In this document: piece after piece, positions 26,242 through 35,193 of the stretch
How the letters are laid out: every line of letters starts with the position of its first letter
Numbering within the stretch: the first letter of the stretch is position 1
Notes under the pieces: generated by a model
What the model was told of the DNA's origin: nothing
Databases searched by the model: none
The model's input: only the letters and a program-made list of their open reading frames with translations
Translations under genes and position numbers: made by a program
Source: Lutibacter sp.
GTDB taxonomy: Bacteria; Bacteroidota; Bacteroidia; Flavobacteriales; Flavobacteriaceae
NCBI GenBank assembly: GCA_030683995.1
Contig: JAUXPH010000035.1
Span: 1 to 47,478, forward strand
Direction: 5' to 3'
DNA: 47,478 nt

Positions 26242-27484
26242 AATTTACAAATTTGGAGGCGCTTCGGTAAAAGATGCTGAAGGCATAAAAAATGTGGTTC
26301 GCGTATTAAAAAACGAGGGATTTAAAAATACGCTCATTGTAATTTCCGCTATGGGAAAAATGACCAATGCCTTTGAAAAAATCGTCAATTCTTGCCATCC
26401 TAAAACAGCTGATTTACAGCAACATATTGACTTCGTAAGGGATTATCATTCAACCATAACGGCTAATTTGTTTGCAAATAAATCAAACCTTATTTTTAAG
26501 GAAGTTGAGACGCTTTTTGCAACATTGAACACGTTTATAACAACGAACAAATCAACCGATTATAACTTTATTTATGACCAAATTGTTGGGGTTGGCGAAT
26601 TGCTTTCAACCAAAATTGTGAGCGCTTACTTAAATGAAATTGGGATTGAAAACCAATGGATTGATGTGCGAAAATACCTAAAAACCGATGACAGTTATCG
26701 GGATGCTTATGTAAATTGGGAGCTAACTTCCAAAAACATTTCAGCCTTAAACCCCAATAAGCTATACATCACCCAAGGATTTTTGGGCGAAGATCCGCAG
26801 GGAAATACCACAACTTTGGGCCGCGAAGGCTCCGATTATACCGCTGCCATATTTGCGCATTGCTTAAATGCCAAAAGTTTGACCATTTGGAAAGATGTTG
26901 ACGGCGTGCTAAATGCCGATCCGCGTTATTTTGAAAACGCCCAATTGCTGCATCAAATATCTTACAGCGAAGCCATTGAAATGGCTTTTTACGGCGCTTC
27001 GGTTATTCATCCAAAAACATTGAAACCGCTTGAAAACAAAATCATTCCTCTTTATGTTCGCTCCTTTTATAACTTGGAAATAAAAGGAACTACCGTTGGA
27101 AAAGGGATTGATTTAATTCCCGAAGTTCCTTGTTTTATTTTAAAACAAAATCAAATATTGGTGTCGATTTCGGCTTTGGATTTTTCTTTTATGGTGGAAT
27201 CCAACCTCAGTGATATTTTTAGCATTTTACACGAAAACAAACTTAAAGTTAACTTAATCCAGAATTCCGCCATCAGTTTTTCGGTATGCATTGAAGATAA
27301 ATTCAGCAATTTTGAACATTTTTTAACAGCACTCAAATCAAAATATAAAGTGACTTATGTTGAAAATGTTTTGTTGTACACCATAAGGCACGCAACCGAA
27401 AAAGCCATTGATGAAATAGAGCAAAGAAGAGAAGTGCTTTTAAAACAGGCAACAAAAGGAACTGTTCAGCTGGTTATGAAATAA
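26237..27484 (+). CDS. Aspartate kinase, monofunctional
   Basis: 415-residue enzyme phosphorylating aspartate, the first step towards lysine, threonine, methionine and diaminopimelate. The kinase part starts MKIYKFGGASVKDAEGIKNV, with IVISAMGKMTNAFEKIV next, and has TTLGREGSDYTAAIFA near residue 190 and VDGVLNADPR. The C-terminal 130 residues look like the paired ACT regulatory domains (ISFSVCIED segment). No homoserine dehydrogenase part. Whether Lys or Thr inhibits it cannot be read. It shares its leader with the upstream acetyltransferase gene. Confidence 0.94.
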   Translation: MKIYKFGGASVKDAEGIKNVVRVLKNEGFKNTLIVISAMGKMTNAFEKIVNSCHPKTADLQQHIDFVRDYHSTITANLFANKSNLIFKEVETLFATLNTFITTNKSTDYNFIYDQIVGVGELLSTKIVSAYLNEIGIENQWIDVRKYLKTDDSYRDAYVNWELTSKNISALNPNKLYITQGFLGEDPQGNTTTLGREGSDYTAAIFAHCLNAKSLTIWKDVDGVLNADPRYFENAQLLHQISYSEAIEMAFYGASVIHPKTLKPLENKIIPLYVRSFYNLEIKGTTVGKGIDLIPEVPCFILKQNQILVSISALDFSFMVESNLSDIFSILHENKLKVNLIQNSAISFSVCIEDKFSNFEHFLTALKSKYKVTYVENVLLYTIRHATEKAIDEIEQRREVLLKQATKGTVQLVMK

Positions 27485-27578
27485 GTTGAATGGTTTAAAA
27501 CCAACAAATTGATTGTTAGTGCCAAGCAAAACTAGCTGGCAACTGTTAATATTAGTCGGCTTATGAAAAAAAATTGCG

Positions 27579-27586
27579 TATTTTTG
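27579..27586 (+). promoter_or_regulatory. -7 promoter box (TATTTTTG) of olsF
   Basis: Exact TAnnTTTG, 31 bases before the olsF ATG. The -33 element is not clear. Confidence 0.5.
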
Positions 27587-27617
27587 TACCTCCCTTAATT
27601 TAATTAATGATACTTGA

Positions 27618-29453
27618 ATGAGTTTGGTAACGGCTAAAGAAGTTGCAAAAGTAATAAACCTAGATAAGTACGGATTTATAGGCACTTTTTTTGGCTGGAC
27701 TTTAATGAAAATCCTTCGCATTTCCACCATCAATAAAATTTACAACAAACACAAGGATTTAAAGGATTTGGCGTTTTTTACGGCCTTGCTGGATGATTTG
27801 CAAATTAATTTTGAAATTCCTGAAGAAGATTTAAGGCGAATCCCAAAAACCGGCGCTTTTATCACGGTATCCAACCACCCGCTGGGAGGTATTGACGGTG
27901 TTCTATTGTTAAAATTATTGATTGAAAAACGCCCTGATTATAAAATTATCGCAAATTTTTTACTGCAAAGAATTGAACCGATGAAGCCTTTTATTATGCC
28001 TGTAAATCCGTTTGAGGACCGAAAAGACAAAAAATCAAGCATCACAGGTTTAAAAAATGCCTTGGAACATTTAAAGGAAGGCAATGCCTTGGGTGTTTTT
28101 CCGGCAGGGGAAGTTTCAACTTATAAAGACGGTAGATTAATTGTGGACAAACCGTGGGAAGAAAGTGCCATTAAATTAATTCAAAAAGCACAAGTGCCCG
28201 TTATTCCCATTTATTTTCACGCCAAAAACAGCAAGTTTTTTTACCTCTTATCCAAATTGAATTCCAAATTGCGCACCGCAAAATTACCTTCTGAAGTTTT
28301 GTCGCAAAAAGGCCGTATGATTAAAGTTAGGATTGGAAACCCCATATCTGTAAAAGATCAGGAGGGGTTTGATAATACACAAGATTTTTGCGATTTCATT
28401 CGTAAAAAAACATATATGCTGGCGAATCCATTTGAAAAAGCGCCTATAAAATTAAAGGCTCCTTCATTAAAAATGCCGAAACCTCCAAAAAAAATTGTGA
28501 GCCAAAAAAATATTGACAAAATGATTTTGGAAGTCGAAGTCCTAAGAAATGGGGACGGACGTTTGCTTAAAAGCAAAAATTATGAAGTATTTTTTGCTTT
28601 GAGTAAACAAATACCCAATATCACTTTTGAAATTGGGCGATTGCGTGAAATCACTTTCAGGGAAGTGGGCGAAGGCACCAATGAATCTATAGATTTAGAC
28701 GCTTTTGACGGATATTACCACCATTTATTTTTATGGGACAATGAAGCTAATAAAGTTGCTGGCGCTTACCGAATGGGTTTGGGAAAAAATATTTATAAAA
28801 AATACGGCATTGAAGGTTTTTATGTGCACACTTTGTTCAAATTTGAACCCGAATTGTACCCAATGATGGAGAATTCCATTGAAATGGGCCGCGCTTTTGT
28901 AATTAAAGAATACCAACAAAAACCAATGCCTTTGTTTTTACTTTGGAAAGGAATTGTTCATATTACCCTAAGATATCCGGAATATAAATATTTAATTGGC
29001 GGCGTAAGCATCAGCAATAAGTTTTCAAATTTCTCAAAATCGTTAATGATTGAGTTTATGAAATCTCATTATTACGATCCTTATGTTGCACAGTATATTC
29101 ATCCTAAAAAAGAATATAAAGTAAAATTAAAAGATGCCGATAAAGATTTTGTTTTTGATGCCACTCAGGCCGATATGAACAAATTTGACAAGATTATAGA
29201 TGAAATTGAGCCAGGTTCTTTGCGTATTCCGGTCTTAATTAAAAAATATGTAAAGCAAAATGCCCGATTGGTGGCCTTTAATGTGGATCCGAAATTTAAC
29301 AATGCCATTGACGGCCTGATGTACATTAGGGTAGCCGATATCCCTGAAAGCACGGTAAAACCCGTGATGGAAGAACTTCAGGCGGAACTTGAAAAAAACC
29401 TTGAAAACGAAAATAAAGAAAATGAAACTTCTTTAGATTCCCAATTAAATTAA
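27618..29453 (+). CDS. olsF: OlsF-type bifunctional N-/O-acyltransferase for aminolipid synthesis
   Basis: 611-residue fusion of two acyltransferases. Residues about 60-270 form a PlsC-like O-acyltransferase: SNHPLGGIDG carries the catalytic His87 and Asp93 (one residue more than the usual HX4D) and GVFPAGEVST matches the FPEG block. Residues about 300-560 form an OlsB/hemolysin-like N-acyltransferase of the GNAT fold, with KVAGAYRMGLG and EMGRAFVIKEYQ. In OlsF of Serratia and Flavobacterium the C-terminal half N-acylates ornithine and the N-terminal half adds the second chain. Bacteroides makes glycine lipids with separate enzymes, so the amino acid used here is uncertain. Its 3' end overlaps the TM2 gene by 4 bases. 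Confidence 0.85.
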   Translation: MSLVTAKEVAKVINLDKYGFIGTFFGWTLMKILRISTINKIYNKHKDLKDLAFFTALLDDLQINFEIPEEDLRRIPKTGAFITVSNHPLGGIDGVLLLKLLIEKRPDYKIIANFLLQRIEPMKPFIMPVNPFEDRKDKKSSITGLKNALEHLKEGNALGVFPAGEVSTYKDGRLIVDKPWEESAIKLIQKAQVPVIPIYFHAKNSKFFYLLSKLNSKLRTAKLPSEVLSQKGRMIKVRIGNPISVKDQEGFDNTQDFCDFIRKKTYMLANPFEKAPIKLKAPSLKMPKPPKKIVSQKNIDKMILEVEVLRNGDGRLLKSKNYEVFFALSKQIPNITFEIGRLREITFREVGEGTNESIDLDAFDGYYHHLFLWDNEANKVAGAYRMGLGKNIYKKYGIEGFYVHTLFKFEPELYPMMENSIEMGRAFVIKEYQQKPMPLFLLWKGIVHITLRYPEYKYLIGGVSISNKFSNFSKSLMIEFMKSHYYDPYVAQYIHPKKEYKVKLKDADKDFVFDATQADMNKFDKIIDEIEPGSLRIPVLIKKYVKQNARLVAFNVDPKFNNAIDGLMYIRVADIPESTVKPVMEELQAELEKNLENENKENETSLDSQLN

Positions 29454-29728
29454 AACCACCCTTTTTTATTGGTTTGGTACATATAAACAAATTCTTCATC
29501 AGATTTTGTAAGGTAAACAATGCCTTCAATTAGCCCCATAATACTGCCGGCAATACCGCAAGTTACCAAGCTAATTATCAATAAAATAATGCCTTCATTT
29601 GTGTAACCAAGCACAAATTTATGGATACCAAAAACCCCTAAAAGAATTCCCAGCACACCTGCCAAAACTCTTTTGCTTTCTTGGCTACTTTTTGGAATTA
29701 CATTCCCGTAATCGTCTAATACTTCCAT
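29450..29728 (-). CDS. TM2 domain-containing protein
   Basis: 92 residues. The TM2 domain spans about residues 18-80: KRVLAGVLGILLGVFGIHKFVLGYTNEG, with the diagnostic GxFGxHxFxLG loop between two helices, then IILLIISLVTCGIAGSIMGLIEGIVYL. Small membrane protein of unknown role, common in bacteria. Convergent with olsF, with stop codons overlapping by 4 bases. Confidence 0.92.
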   Translation of the reverse strand: MEVLDDYGNVIPKSSQESKRVLAGVLGILLGVFGIHKFVLGYTNEGIILLIISLVTCGIAGSIMGLIEGIVYLTKSDEEFVYMYQTNKKGWF

Positions 29729-29765
29729 AATTTTACTTTTTTAAGGTATAAATCTACAAAATATT

Positions 29766-31118
29766 TTAAGACAAAAAAGCAACATCTTTTGGTTCCCAAA
29801 GTTCAATTTTATTTCCTTCAGGATCTAAAATCCAACCAAATTTTCCGTAATCATATTCTTCAATTTCTCCAATTACAGCAACGCCTTCTAGTTTTAATTT
29901 ATCTATAAGTAAATTTAAATCATCAACCCTGTAATTAAACATAAAATCTTTTGTTGAAGGAGAAAAATAAACCGTGTCGCTTTTAAACGGACTCCATTGT
30001 GTACAAGCCGGATTTCCTTTTTTGTCTTTCCACCAAAAAGTGGCACCCCAATCATCTGTGTTAAAATCCAAATGTTTTTTATACCATTCTTTCAGTTTAA
30101 CTGGGTCATCCGATTTAAAAAAAAGTCCGCCAATGCCTGTAACTCTTTTTATTTCATCTTCAATTCGAACCGATTCTTTTGAAAAAAACAAAGCATCAAC
30201 CTTATCAACAATCGTTTGCGCCAGTTTCAGTTTAGATTCAACCGTCCAGCCCGCAATATGTGGCGAAAGCAACACATTTTCTGCCTGAATTAAATAATCA
30301 AATGCTTTGGGAAAAGAATCGTTTTCAAACAGATTTTCGAAAGATGATTTTTCATATTCCAGCACATCCAAACAAGCGCCCAATATTTTTTTATTTCTAA
30401 GCGCTTCAACCAAATCATCGGTAACAACGGCAGAACCTCGTGCTGTATTTATGAGGTAAAAAGGTTTTTTAAAATTACTGATAAATTGCGCATTTATCAT
30501 ATGGTGAGACAGTTTGTTGAAGGGCGTATGCAAACTCAATACATCGGTTTTTTCCTGTAATTCTTCCAAAGTTACCTGTTTGCAATTTTCATCGCCAACA
30601 CCTTCTTTAATGTCGTAACAAATTACTTCAACATCAAAACCTTTTAGTTTTTTTGCAAAGGCTTTTCCCATATTTCCATAGCCGACAATACCCACTGTTT
30701 TTCCATCCAGCTCAATTCCCCTGTTGGCTTCCCGCAACCATTTTCCACCTCTAATTTCCAGATCGGCTTTTTTTAGGTTGTTGAACAAGGCCAAAATCAT
30801 TCCCAGCGCGTGTTCGCCAACGGCATTTCTGTTGCCTTCAGGTGCTGAAATTAGTGCAATTCCCATTTTTTCGGCATAGTCAACATCAATGCTTTCCAAT
30901 CCGGCACCAACGCGGGCAATAAATTTTAAATTTGTGGCATCTTCTAAAAATTGCTGGTCGATGTTAAACCTGCTTCTGATGACAATGCCATTATAATCAC
31001 TTATTTTTTCTTCAATTTGCTGTTTGGTTGAAAAGTAATCTTCCTCGCATACGCAACCCAGTTTTTCCAAACCGGCTTGCAGAATTGGGTGATTGCTGTC
31101 TATCAAAAGGACTTTCAT
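29766..31118 (-). CDS. D-2-hydroxyacid dehydrogenase fused to a VOC/glyoxalase-like domain
   Basis: 450 residues. Residues 1 to about 320 are a phosphoglycerate dehydrogenase-type NAD enzyme: RVGAGLESID, nucleotide loop GIVGYGNMGKAFAKKL, catalytic Arg in NTARGSAVV, the Glu-containing LDVLEYE and His in LLSPHIAGWT. From residue 325 the sequence RVTGIGGLFFKSDDPVKLKEWY opens a VOC-type domain ending WILDPEGNKIELWEP. The two normally occur as separate proteins; the codon before KRVTG, where a lone VOC gene would have ATG, is ATA. I chose ATG at 31118 (MKVLLIDSNHP); an upstream TTG lacks support. The VOC half could bind a metabolite or metal; its role in the fusion is unknown. Confidence 0.88.
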   Translation of the reverse strand: MKVLLIDSNHPILQAGLEKLGCVCEEDYFSTKQQIEEKISDYNGIVIRSRFNIDQQFLEDATNLKFIARVGAGLESIDVDYAEKMGIALISAPEGNRNAVGEHALGMILALFNNLKKADLEIRGGKWLREANRGIELDGKTVGIVGYGNMGKAFAKKLKGFDVEVICYDIKEGVGDENCKQVTLEELQEKTDVLSLHTPFNKLSHHMINAQFISNFKKPFYLINTARGSAVVTDDLVEALRNKKILGACLDVLEYEKSSFENLFENDSFPKAFDYLIQAENVLLSPHIAGWTVESKLKLAQTIVDKVDALFFSKESVRIEDEIKRVTGIGGLFFKSDDPVKLKEWYKKHLDFNTDDWGATFWWKDKKGNPACTQWSPFKSDTVYFSPSTKDFMFNYRVDDLNLLIDKLKLEGVAVIGEIEEYDYGKFGWILDPEGNKIELWEPKDVAFLS

Positions 31119-31574
31119 TTGTTGGTCTTTTCTAGTTATTGGTTTCTTCTTTAAAATACCCAATCAGGGCAAAGTCATTATGTTAAGGGGTAATTTAATA
31201 AAACACATTGCGTTACGAACCAAAAATCGACTTTTTACAATTGCAAAAAAACCCAACCCAATGATTGATGCAAATATAAAAATAATAAGAGCGTTAAAAC
31301 AATTTTATACCCTGTAAGCTTCATCCCTGAATTATATGAATATTTCACAGAAACCTCCCGATTTTTCAGAAAAAGGAAATTAACGATTGGTAAACCTTTA
31401 TTTTGGACATCCAACAAGCTCAAACGAAGTTTGACAATTCAAAACACTAAAATTTTAATTAACCAAATAAAGAAATCCGTCCTTAAGCAATTAGGCGGCT
31501 GGCAGTTACAATTTTTCGTAATATAACATATAATATTTATTGCGATTTAGGAGTCGAAGTAAACAAAAATTTAT
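31119..31574. other. 456-base gene-poor gap
   Basis: AT-rich, between the dehydrogenase start and the exonuclease stop, both on the minus strand. A TGACTTTG stretch at 31170-31177 (minus strand) is a one-mismatch -7 box for the dehydrogenase. A minus-strand frame at 31235-31423 ends in a hydrophobic segment (GYKIVLTLLLFLYLHQ) but has no promoter or family support. TCAAAC-GAA-GTTTGA near 31430 is a small palindrome. Nothing else recognised. Confidence 0.5.
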
Positions 31575-32294
31575 CTAAACGTGAACAATGTTCAATTCAT
31601 CAATTAGCGGTTCATTGTTGAATCTCAACAGCAGTTGGGCAACGGCGATGGTGTCTTTTTCACAGTAAATTGCAATGCGTGCCACGTCTTTTTCTTTGTA
31701 ATAAACGCCGCAAACTTCACTTCCGCTAATATCGTCTTTGGGCGAAGGAATGTTTAAAATCAACGTGAGTAATTTTAGGGAAGTGTAATGTTTGTAATCA
31801 CCAAATTTCCACATTTCCATAGTGTCCAAATGTGCTATTTCCCAAGGTTTTTTTCCGAATAAATTCAGTTTTTCAGGCAAAGCAATTTGGTTGATAATCA
31901 TTCTGCGGGCAATATAAGGGAAATCAAATTCTTTGCCGTTGTGGGCGCATAAAATGTGCTCGGGTTTGTTAAAATGGCTTTCCAACAACTTTTTAAATCC
32001 GTTTAAAATAACTACTTCATCATCTCCAAAAAAAGAGGTGACGCGAAATGTTCTGTATGCAGACTTAAAATTGACAAAATACCCGACGGAGATACAAACG
32101 ATTTTGCCAAACTCCGCCCAAATTCCGGCCCGTTCATAAAATTCATTTGAACTCACTTCTTCTTTTCGCTGATAGGCTGTTTTTTGGGCGAAGAGTTCTT
32201 GTTTTTCTTCAGACAATTCAGAAAAATTTTCAACTTCAGGGACGGTTTCAATATCCAAAAACAAGATATTTTCAAAATTAAGTTTTGTGTTCAT
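31575..32294 (-). CDS. 3'-5' exonuclease, DEDD superfamily (PolB-exonuclease-like)
   Basis: 239-residue RNase H-fold nuclease. ILFLDIETVPEVENF gives the first Asp and Glu (Exo I), LCAHNGKEFDFPYIARRM the second Asp (Exo II) and RIAIYCEKDTIAVAQLLLRF the last, with Tyr in the DEDDy arrangement (Exo III). No polymerase domain. The family is described as predicted 3'-5' exonuclease related to the PolB proofreading domain; its pathway is unknown. Monocistronic, divergent from the response regulator gene. Confidence 0.9.
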   Translation of the reverse strand: MNTKLNFENILFLDIETVPEVENFSELSEEKQELFAQKTAYQRKEEVSSNEFYERAGIWAEFGKIVCISVGYFVNFKSAYRTFRVTSFFGDDEVVILNGFKKLLESHFNKPEHILCAHNGKEFDFPYIARRMIINQIALPEKLNLFGKKPWEIAHLDTMEMWKFGDYKHYTSLKLLTLILNIPSPKDDISGSEVCGVYYKEKDVARIAIYCEKDTIAVAQLLLRFNNEPLIDELNIVHV

Positions 32295-32383
32295 AACTTT
32301 TTTTAAAGATAAATGTACTAAAAATTAAGCTATTGTAAGGTTTATGTTATCTTAATGTTATAATTTTAAATTATGGTTATCTT

Positions 32384-32416
32384 TTGCACGGTAAAAATAA
32401 ATTATGACTACTTTTG
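32384..32416 (+). promoter_or_regulatory. Complete Bacteroidota promoter of the response regulator gene
   Basis: TTG at 32384-32386 and TACTTTTG at 32409-32416, separated by 22 bases, fit the TTG/TAnnTTTG pattern. The leader would be about 25 bases. This is the best two-box match in the window. Confidence 0.6.
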
Positions 32417-32447
32417 ACTGCTTTTATGATTTAAAATAGCACCAAGT

Positions 32448-33143
32448 ATGAAAAATTCAGAGATTAAAATACTGTTGGTTGATGATGAACCGGATATTTT
32501 AGAAATTGTTGGTTACAACCTGAAAAACGAAGGGTATAAAATTTATACCGCCAAAAATGGCATTGAAGCCATTGAAAGCGCAAAAAAACACACGCCTCAT
32601 TTAATTATTTTGGACATTATGATGCCTGAAATGGATGGCATTGAAGCTTGTGAAAAAATTAGGAGTACCATAGGTTTAGAGCATGTGCTGATTACTTTTT
32701 TTACCGCACGCAGCGAAGATTATTCGCAAATGGCCGGTTTTGATGTCGGCGCAGATGATTATATCACCAAACCCATAAAACCCAAAGTGCTTATCAGCAA
32801 AATTAAAGCGTTGTTGCGCAGGGTTGATGATGTGAGCAATTCCGATACAGAAAAAATAAAAATAGGCGACTTTATTATTGACCGCGAAGAATATGTGATC
32901 ATTAAAAATGGCGAAAAATTGTCGCTTCCACGTAAAGAATTTGAACTGTTTGCGCTGTTGGCCTCTAAACCGGGAAAAGTTTTCAAACGCGATGACATTT
33001 TGAATCAGGTTTGGGGAAATGAGGTGGTTGTGGGCGGCAGAACCATAGACGTTCATATCAGGAAATTGCGAGAAAAATTAGGTGACGATAATTTTAAAAC
33101 CATCAAAGGCGTTGGGTACAAATTTGTGATTGATGAAGATTAA
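32448..33143 (+). CDS. OmpR/PhoB-family response regulator
   Basis: 231 residues. Receiver domain at 1-125, with acidic pocket Asp12-Asp13, phospho-acceptor Asp56 in LIILDIMMPEMDG, Thr in FFTARSEDY and Lys in DDYITKPIKP. The C-terminal winged-helix DNA-binding domain starts near 135 and has KEFELFALLASKPGKVFKRDDILNQVWG and RTIDVHIRKLREKLG. Its stop overlaps the start of the histidine kinase by 11 bases, so the pair is translationally coupled. The PhoB/PhoR layout is suggestive, but no phosphate genes are near; the signal is unknown. Confidence 0.95.
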   Translation: MKNSEIKILLVDDEPDILEIVGYNLKNEGYKIYTAKNGIEAIESAKKHTPHLIILDIMMPEMDGIEACEKIRSTIGLEHVLITFFTARSEDYSQMAGFDVGADDYITKPIKPKVLISKIKALLRRVDDVSNSDTEKIKIGDFIIDREEYVIIKNGEKLSLPRKEFELFALLASKPGKVFKRDDILNQVWGNEVVVGGRTIDVHIRKLREKLGDDNFKTIKGVGYKFVIDED

Positions 33144-34182
33144 AAAAACATATTATTTTGCTTTTTGGACATCGATTTACATCACCATTTTTACGGCTAT
33201 CTCATTTATTTTGCTGGCTTATTTTTTATTAAATATTTCACTTAATCTTTCTTATATACTGATTTATATCGCCGTTGTTTTCACCTTTACTTTTTTAATA
33301 ACCCAGTACCGCCTGGAGAAATTTATTTATCAGCGCATTAAAAAAATATACGACAGCGTTTCTATTTTAGACACTTCAGATTTTAACAAAACACCCATTA
33401 CCACCGATATTGAAAGCCTTTCAAGAGTGGTGCAAACTTTTGCCAAAAACAAGCAACTTCAAATAAAAAATTTAAATTTAAGAGAAGATTATCGCAGAGA
33501 GTTTTTGGGTAATATTTCACACGAATTAAAAACGCCGTTGTTTACGGTGCAAGGATATTTATTGACTTTGGCCGATGGCGCCATCAACGATAAAAAAATC
33601 AGTAAAAAATATATAAAAAGAGCCAACAAAGGCGTTGAGCGATTGATTGCGATTGTGAAAGATTTAGATTTGATTTCCAAACTTGAATCGGCCGATTTAC
33701 ATTTAAACAAGGAATCTTTTGATGTGGTTGAAGTGGTTCAAAATGTGTTCGAATTGCTTGAAATGAAAGCCAAAAAAAGAAATATCACCCTGGCCTTTAA
33801 TAAAAAATACCGCTTTCCAATCATAGCCATCGGCGATGAGGAACGGATTGAACAAGTGCTCACAAATTTGTTGGTAAACTCAATAAAATACGGCAAAATT
33901 GACGGCACAACCACGGTTAGTATTGAATCACTTCATAAAGATAAGCTGTTAGTTAAAGTTTCGGACGATGGGGAAGGCATTGAAGCCAAACACCTGCCAA
34001 GAATTTTTGAGCGATTTTACAGGGTAGATTCCAGCAGATCCAGAGAACAAGGCGGATCTGGCTTAGGATTAGCCATTGTAAAACACATTATTGAAGCGCA
34101 CAATGAAGCTATTTTTGTAGAAAGCGAATTTAAAAAAGGATCCACATTTTCATTTACCCTCGAAAAGTTTGAACCACTTTAA
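33133..34182 (+). CDS. Sensor histidine kinase, PhoR-like
   Basis: 349 residues: two transmembrane helices (about 9-33 and 39-58) with almost no loop between them, so sensing is probably within the membrane or by partner proteins. Dimerisation H-box NISHELKTPLFTVQGY with His130, then N-box LTNLLVNSIKYG, D-box SDDGEGIEAKHLPRIFERFYR and G-box GGSGLGLAIVKHIIEAH. ATG at 33133 is preferred over the TTG one codon upstream. The 3' end overlaps the convergent glycosyltransferase gene by 33 bases. Confidence 0.95.
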   Translation: MKIKKTYYFAFWTSIYITIFTAISFILLAYFLLNISLNLSYILIYIAVVFTFTFLITQYRLEKFIYQRIKKIYDSVSILDTSDFNKTPITTDIESLSRVVQTFAKNKQLQIKNLNLREDYRREFLGNISHELKTPLFTVQGYLLTLADGAINDKKISKKYIKRANKGVERLIAIVKDLDLISKLESADLHLNKESFDVVEVVQNVFELLEMKAKKRNITLAFNKKYRFPIIAIGDEERIEQVLTNLLVNSIKYGKIDGTTTVSIESLHKDKLLVKVSDDGEGIEAKHLPRIFERFYRVDSSRSREQGGSGLGLAIVKHIIEAHNEAIFVESEFKKGSTFSFTLEKFEPL

Positions 34183-35193
34183 ATCAACCGTTGAAGTCGC
34201 TTTTTCAAATCCGGAATACTTGTTAATGTCATCTAATTTCTCTGCCGTAAATTCATCTTGTTTCGCATAAGGCGCCACCATTTTTTCCTGCAATATTTTC
34301 GCCAAATATTCCTGCTCAAATTGCCCCGAAGTCGGAATAAAAAAAGCTTTTTTACCCAATGCCGCCAAATCCATAATGGTTGAATATCCCGATCGTGAAA
34401 TCACCAAATTGCTTTGGTTTATGGCCTCTTCCAGCTCATTGGCCAATAAATAATTAACAATGTGGAAATTGCTTGCCGCATTAATTTCAGTAGTATAAAA
34501 AACGCCTCTAACCATTAAAATTTTGCCTTTATAGCCTTTTAATTCCAATAATAAGTTGTTTTCTAGCAAGGTTCTTTGCGGCTCGGGTCCGGAAAGCAAC
34601 AGCAATAAATCATATTTAATTTCAAGTTCTTTTGGCTGAAACCGGCTTAAAATTCCGATATATTTAAGGTTTAAATGATGCTTTTTCAAATGCCCCAATG
34701 TCCCTGAATAATTTTGGTTTCCTTCCAAATCCGGAACCCAGCATTCGTCAAATTTTTTAATGAGTTGCTGATGAATTTTTGAGGTGATGAAAGTGGTTTT
34801 TCCCGACAGCACATTTAATTGATGCGTGATGTACACTGAAGGCACTTTTTTGCTGAAAACCCCGAACCGATTGTCGGAAATAATTCCGGCAATATTTTCT
34901 TTATCAATAAATTTGGAAACAATTTTTCGTTCCCTTTTGATGGCTGAAATGATTGCAGGAAGTTGCAACAGCAGTTTGAATCTTAAATTTTTTCCGTTTT
35001 TTGGATAGCTGATTTTGTAAAAAGGCAATTCTATACTTTGCAACAAAGGAAATTCTTTTTGAAGCAACAGCAATGCGTCGCCGTCACTTGCCAAAACAGG
35101 TTCGTAATTTGCTTTCAGCAACGCGTTAATGATGGGAATGCAGCGCGTTGCATGTCCCAATCCCCAATTTAAGGGCGCAACAAGAATTTTTTT
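34150..35193 (-). CDS. MurG-like (GT-B) predicted glycosyltransferase, start unresolved
   Basis: About 340 residues. The reading frame opens directly after the purD stop with KKILVAPLNWGLGHATRCIPII, the usual N terminus of this family, but without a Met. The C-terminal half has LLLLSGPEPQRTLLE and the nucleotide-sugar motif SRSGYSTIMDLAALGKKAFFIPTSGQFEQEYLA. In-frame start candidates are ATT in the ILVAP segment or TTG at 35160, the latter losing the first beta strand. The frame is identical to that of purD, with only TAA between. If the A9 run at 35184-35192 were ten, a TTG in the purD end would give MTSKKKILVAP. Probably acts on an envelope glycan or lipid; the substrate is unknown. Confidence 0.8.
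   Translation of the reverse strand, partial: KKILVAPLNWGLGHATRCIPIINALLKANYEPVLASDGDALLLLQKEFPLLQSIELPFYKISYPKNGKNLRFKLLLQLPAIISAIKRERKIVSKFIDKENIAGIISDNRFGVFSKKVPSVYITHQLNVLSGKTTFITSKIHQQLIKKFDECWVPDLEGNQNYSGTLGHLKKHHLNLKYIGILSRFQPKELEIKYDLLLLLSGPEPQRTLLENNLLLELKGYKGKILMVRGVFYTTEINAASNFHIVNYLLANELEEAINQSNLVISRSGYSTIMDLAALGKKAFFIPTSGQFEQEYLAKILQEKMVAPYAKQDEFTAEKLDDINKYSGFEKATSTVDLKWFKLFEGK

Noticed and set aside
31235-31423. A possible small membrane protein on the minus strand
   Set aside because: Only the last 30 residues are hydrophobic. There is no promoter box, no family and no neighbour logic; recorded only in the gap entry.
32676-33056. A 126-codon minus-strand frame inside the response regulator gene
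   Set aside because: Shadow of the conserved receiver and DNA-binding domains; no family features.
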